Positions 5,201 to 6,905 of a DNA stretch of 6,905 nucleotides are shown here, piece after piece. Origin of the DNA: Rhodospirillales bacterium (GTDB lineage Bacteria; Pseudomonadota; Alphaproteobacteria; UBA9219); contig JAATFY010000211.1 of assembly GCA_015654915.1 (NCBI GenBank), positions 1 through 6,905 on the forward strand, read 5' to 3'. Every line of letters begins with the position of its first letter. Within the stretch, counting starts at the first letter, position 1. The notes under the pieces were generated by a model. That model worked only from the letters and a program-made list of their open reading frames with translations, ran no database searches and was not told the DNA's origin. The translations under genes were made by a program, and so were the position numbers.

Positions 5201-5752
5201 TTAACGGGAATCCTTCGGCTTTTTGGGCCAGTTGGCCAGTTGAGCCAAGGGGCCGGCCGGCGCTTTGCTGTCGCCATATTCGGCCTCGACGAAGGCCACC
5301 CCCGGCTTGCGCGGATAAGGGTCGAGGGCGATGCCGAGATGCTGCGCCGCCAGCTCGCCCAGATCGATCACGCCATCGACGATGGGCTCAGCCTCTTCCT
5401 CCTCGGGGTCGGTCGATCCGGCTCCCGTTTCCAGAAGTTCCGGTGCCGCGAACAAAACGTCGATCTCCTGTTCGATATGGGCAGGTAGCGGCTCCAGCGT
5501 CACGACGCATTGCTGCACGACATCGGCGATGACCTTGCCGGTCACGGCAACAGTCTGGTCGGCGCGCGCCGGATGCACTTCAAGTTCCGCGCGAAGGTTC
5601 GGCAATTCCGGCAAGCCGAAACGTTCGGCAAGGCGTTGCCGCTCCACTTCTTTGGCTTCCAGAATTTCCTTGGTGCCGGTGGGCGGAATTTTCTCGACCG
5701 GCAAAGGCCGCGAGAATTCTGGTTCGGGCGGATGGTTTTTCGATTTTTTCAT
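5201..5752 (-). CDS. yceD: DUF177 (YceD-family) protein
   Basis: This 183-residue protein belongs to the DUF177/YceD family. Family members are linked to 23S rRNA accumulation and ribosome assembly, and the gene usually sits next to rpmF. Recognisable parts are the central VTGKVIADVVQQCVVTLEPL with Cys82, the acidic stretch DPEEEEAEP (115-123), and the signature IDLGELAAQHLGIALDPYPR (129-148). Most relatives have paired cysteines around the central motif, and only one is seen here. The start at 5752 has a GGAA site upstream. It follows the CBP3-like gene by 12 nt and is probably cotranscribed with it. Its usual partner rpmF is now about 720 bases away, beyond the DUF559 unit. Confidence 0.92.
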   Translation of the reverse strand: MKKSKNHPPEPEFSRPLPVEKIPPTGTKEILEAKEVERQRLAERFGLPELPNLRAELEVHPARADQTVAVTGKVIADVVQQCVVTLEPLPAHIEQEIDVLFAAPELLETGAGSTDPEEEEAEPIVDGVIDLGELAAQHLGIALDPYPRKPGVAFVEAEYGDSKAPAGPLAQLANWPKKPKDSR

Positions 5753-5764
5753 TATGCGCTTCCT

Positions 5765-6295
5765 TTAAGGCGTCACGAATTCAACGCGGCCCGCAACCAG
5801 ATCGGCGAGCGGCTGTTTATCCAGCGCCGCGACTGCGCGCCGCACATAATCCGCCATGCGCGATAAAATTTCCATATCCGGCTGGGCGGCGCCGTACAGG
5901 TTGCGGCCCAGCACCGCCGCCAGCGCCTCATCGCTCTCACCGAGCGCCTTCTCATAGGCCTGCGCGCGTCCGTAAAAAGCCGAGATCATAGGACGTATCT
6001 TTTTGCCGATGCTCATATCGCCCACGCCCATCTCGCGCAGGTTGCGGTCCATATCGGCGAACATAAGGTCGAACAGTTGCTGCTTGGTTTCGCCTTCGCG
6101 GTCCAGCCGCCGCATGACGAGGCAAACATGCAGCAAAAGCAAATCGAACCGGCCATCGACGGTATCGGGCACGGCAAGATCCCGGTAGAACTCCACCCGC
6201 CGCGCCTGTGCGACGCAGGACCGATAAAGCTCGGTCACCGCCGGATCGATTTCCGGTTGCGACAGGAAGCTATATAGACGTTGAATTATAGTCAT
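5765..6295 (-). CDS. Ubiquinol-cytochrome c chaperone (CBP3-like)
   Basis: This 176-residue protein is of the Ubiq_cyt_C_chap (CBP3/UQCC1) family. Mitochondrial CBP3 helps synthesis and assembly of cytochrome b in the bc1 complex, and a similar role is inferred here. The family core is clear: RVEFYRDLAVPDTVDGRFDLLLLH reads as the first half in two pieces (33-56). It continues with VMRRLDREG (60-68), QQLFDLMFADMDRNLREMGV (72-91) and GKKIRPMISAFYGRAQAYEKA (97-117). The start at 6295 is preferred, because 14 further codons upstream (MPACAGM...) are translated palindromic repeat. It is followed closely by DUF177 and diverges from bamE. Confidence 0.93.
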   Translation of the reverse strand: MTIIQRLYSFLSQPEIDPAVTELYRSCVAQARRVEFYRDLAVPDTVDGRFDLLLLHVCLVMRRLDREGETKQQLFDLMFADMDRNLREMGVGDMSIGKKIRPMISAFYGRAQAYEKALGESDEALAAVLGRNLYGAAQPDMEILSRMADYVRRAVAALDKQPLADLVAGRVEFVTP

Positions 6296-6313
6296 GTATA
6301 TCTCTACAATACC

Positions 6314-6340
6314 CGTCATGCCCGCGCAGGCGGGCATCCC
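6314..6340 (+). repeat. Palindromic repeat copy 3
   Basis: It has the CGTCAT...ATCCC frame with an 8-bp stem ATGCCCGC (6318-6325) / GCGGGCAT (6330-6337) and a GCAG loop. Compared with copy 1, two stem pairs are changed on both sides so that pairing is kept (C-G to G-C and G-C to C-G). It forms the left arm of a composite palindrome at 6314-6414. Confidence 0.8.
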
Positions 6341-6369
6341 ATTTGGTTTCTATCGACAAGAAAACAAAC

Positions 6370-6414
6370 GGGATTCCGGCCCGCGCTCGCTGCGCGAGCT
6401 TGGCCGGAATGACG
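6370..6414 (-). repeat. Palindromic repeat copy 4, inverted, with inner hairpin
   Basis: Read on the minus strand it begins CGTCAT and ends ATCCC like copy 3. Its 9-bp stem is ATTCCGGCC (6373-6381) / GGCCGGAAT (6402-6410). Instead of a tetraloop, the stem is closed by a second hairpin, GCTCGC/GCGAGC (6385-6390 with 6394-6399). Together with copy 3 it forms a larger structure: 6336-6351 pairs with 6359-6374 at 14 of 16 positions around a 7-base loop. Confidence 0.85.
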
Positions 6415-6481
6415 ATACTCTTACAAACGATGCTATCCATAATTGGATTTATCCTTTAAGACAAGCTTCAGGATACAAGAC

Positions 6482-6905
6482 ATGCGGCTAAAATTTCTTT
6501 CTTTCATCGCTCTTGCCGCCCTTCTGGGCGCATGCGAGCCGACTATGGCCAATCGCGGCAATATTATCGATCCCGACAAGCTGGCCGAGGTTAAAACCGG
6601 CGCCAGCACCCGCGAACAGGTCGCCACCACGCTCGGCACGCCGACCGAGGTCAGCACTTTCGACGACAAAATCTGGTACTATGTCGGCCGCCAGACCGAG
6701 CAATATTCCTTCCTGGCGCCCGAAGTCACCAAGCAGCAGGCGGTCGAAGTCGATTTCGACGATAAAGGCACCGTTACTTCCGCTCGTACGCTCGATGTGG
6801 CAAAGGCGGCGGATATCGATCCCATCGGCCGCGCCACGCCCAGTTACGGCCAGGAAAATACGATTTTGCAGGAACTGTTGGGCGATCTCAGCCACCCGGT
6901 CCCCA
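6482..6905 (+). CDS. bamE: BamE/SmpA-OmlA family outer membrane lipoprotein (3' end cut)
   Basis: The visible part is 141 residues and runs off the right edge without a stop. It begins with a lipoprotein signal peptide, a positive start and hydrophobic stretch (MRLKFLSFIALAALLGAC), with lipobox LGAC and the lipidated Cys18. The SmpA/OmlA domain follows: KLAEVKTGASTREQVATTLG (33-52), TPTEVSTFDDKIWYYVG (53-69), and AVEVDFDDKGTV (87-98). BamE is a subunit of the BAM complex, which inserts beta-barrel proteins into the outer membrane. An AGGA site lies 9 bases before the ATG. It diverges from the CBP3-like gene across a 186-bp region mostly filled by repeats. The C-terminal part (from about 104) is beyond the domain and looks specific to this lineage. 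Confidence 0.93.
   Translation, partial: MRLKFLSFIALAALLGACEPTMANRGNIIDPDKLAEVKTGASTREQVATTLGTPTEVSTFDDKIWYYVGRQTEQYSFLAPEVTKQQAVEVDFDDKGTVTSARTLDVAKAADIDPIGRATPSYGQENTILQELLGDLSHPVP

Noticed and set aside
6296..6337. An upstream start for the CBP3-like gene (MPACAGMT...)
   Set aside because: These codons are the translated palindromic repeat copy 3, a common source of false N-termini.
6435..6448. ATCCA-TAAT-TGGAT inverted repeat upstream of bamE, considered as an operator
   Set aside because: It is short, there is no recognised regulator, and no convincing promoter could be placed around it.

Overview
The window looks like a chromosomal segment of an alphaproteobacterium. A core set of genes (bamE-type lipoprotein, CBP3-type cytochrome bc1 chaperone, DUF177, rpmF, plsX, fabH, ihfA, MerR-type regulator) appears in an order that I recall as typical of that class. 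The CBP3 chaperone points the same way, as do small palindromic repeats of the CGTCAT...ATCC type. No genus can be named from the sequence. The backbone genes are GC-rich (about 62% in one 60-base stretch counted by hand in the DUF177 gene). Two inserted regions look less typical.

Layout from left to right. The window opens with the tail of an unidentified plus-strand gene (2-163), followed by a near-perfect bidirectional terminator. Next is a minus-strand tRNA-Pro(GGG) whose CCA end abuts the terminator stem. A pair of inverted palindromic repeats (411-438 and 532-559) fills the gap to the MerR-type gene. All genes from 567 to 4477 are on the minus strand and read right to left: rpmF, plsX, fabH, an unrecognised 173-codon gene, ihfA, merR. 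plsX/fabH and ihfA/merR each overlap by ATGA, so both pairs are probably translationally coupled. ihfA has its own good promoter.

From 4691 to 5170 lies the most interesting part. A plus-strand gene for a small DUF559 protein (Vsr/PD-(D/E)XK-like nuclease fold) sits between two 37-nt inverted repeats that match at 36 positions. The 480-bp unit separates DUF177 from rpmF, genes that are adjacent in many bacteria. To its right are DUF177 and the CBP3-like gene on the minus strand, then a 101-nt composite palindrome, then the 5' part of a bamE-like lipoprotein gene on the plus strand, cut by the window edge.

Functionally, the backbone joins ribosome assembly (L32, DUF177), initiation of fatty acid and phospholipid synthesis (PlsX, FabH), DNA architecture and regulation (IHF alpha, MerR family), respiratory complex assembly (CBP3) and outer membrane assembly (BamE). 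The repeat-flanked DUF559 gene and the orphan gene between fabH and ihfA look like later additions.
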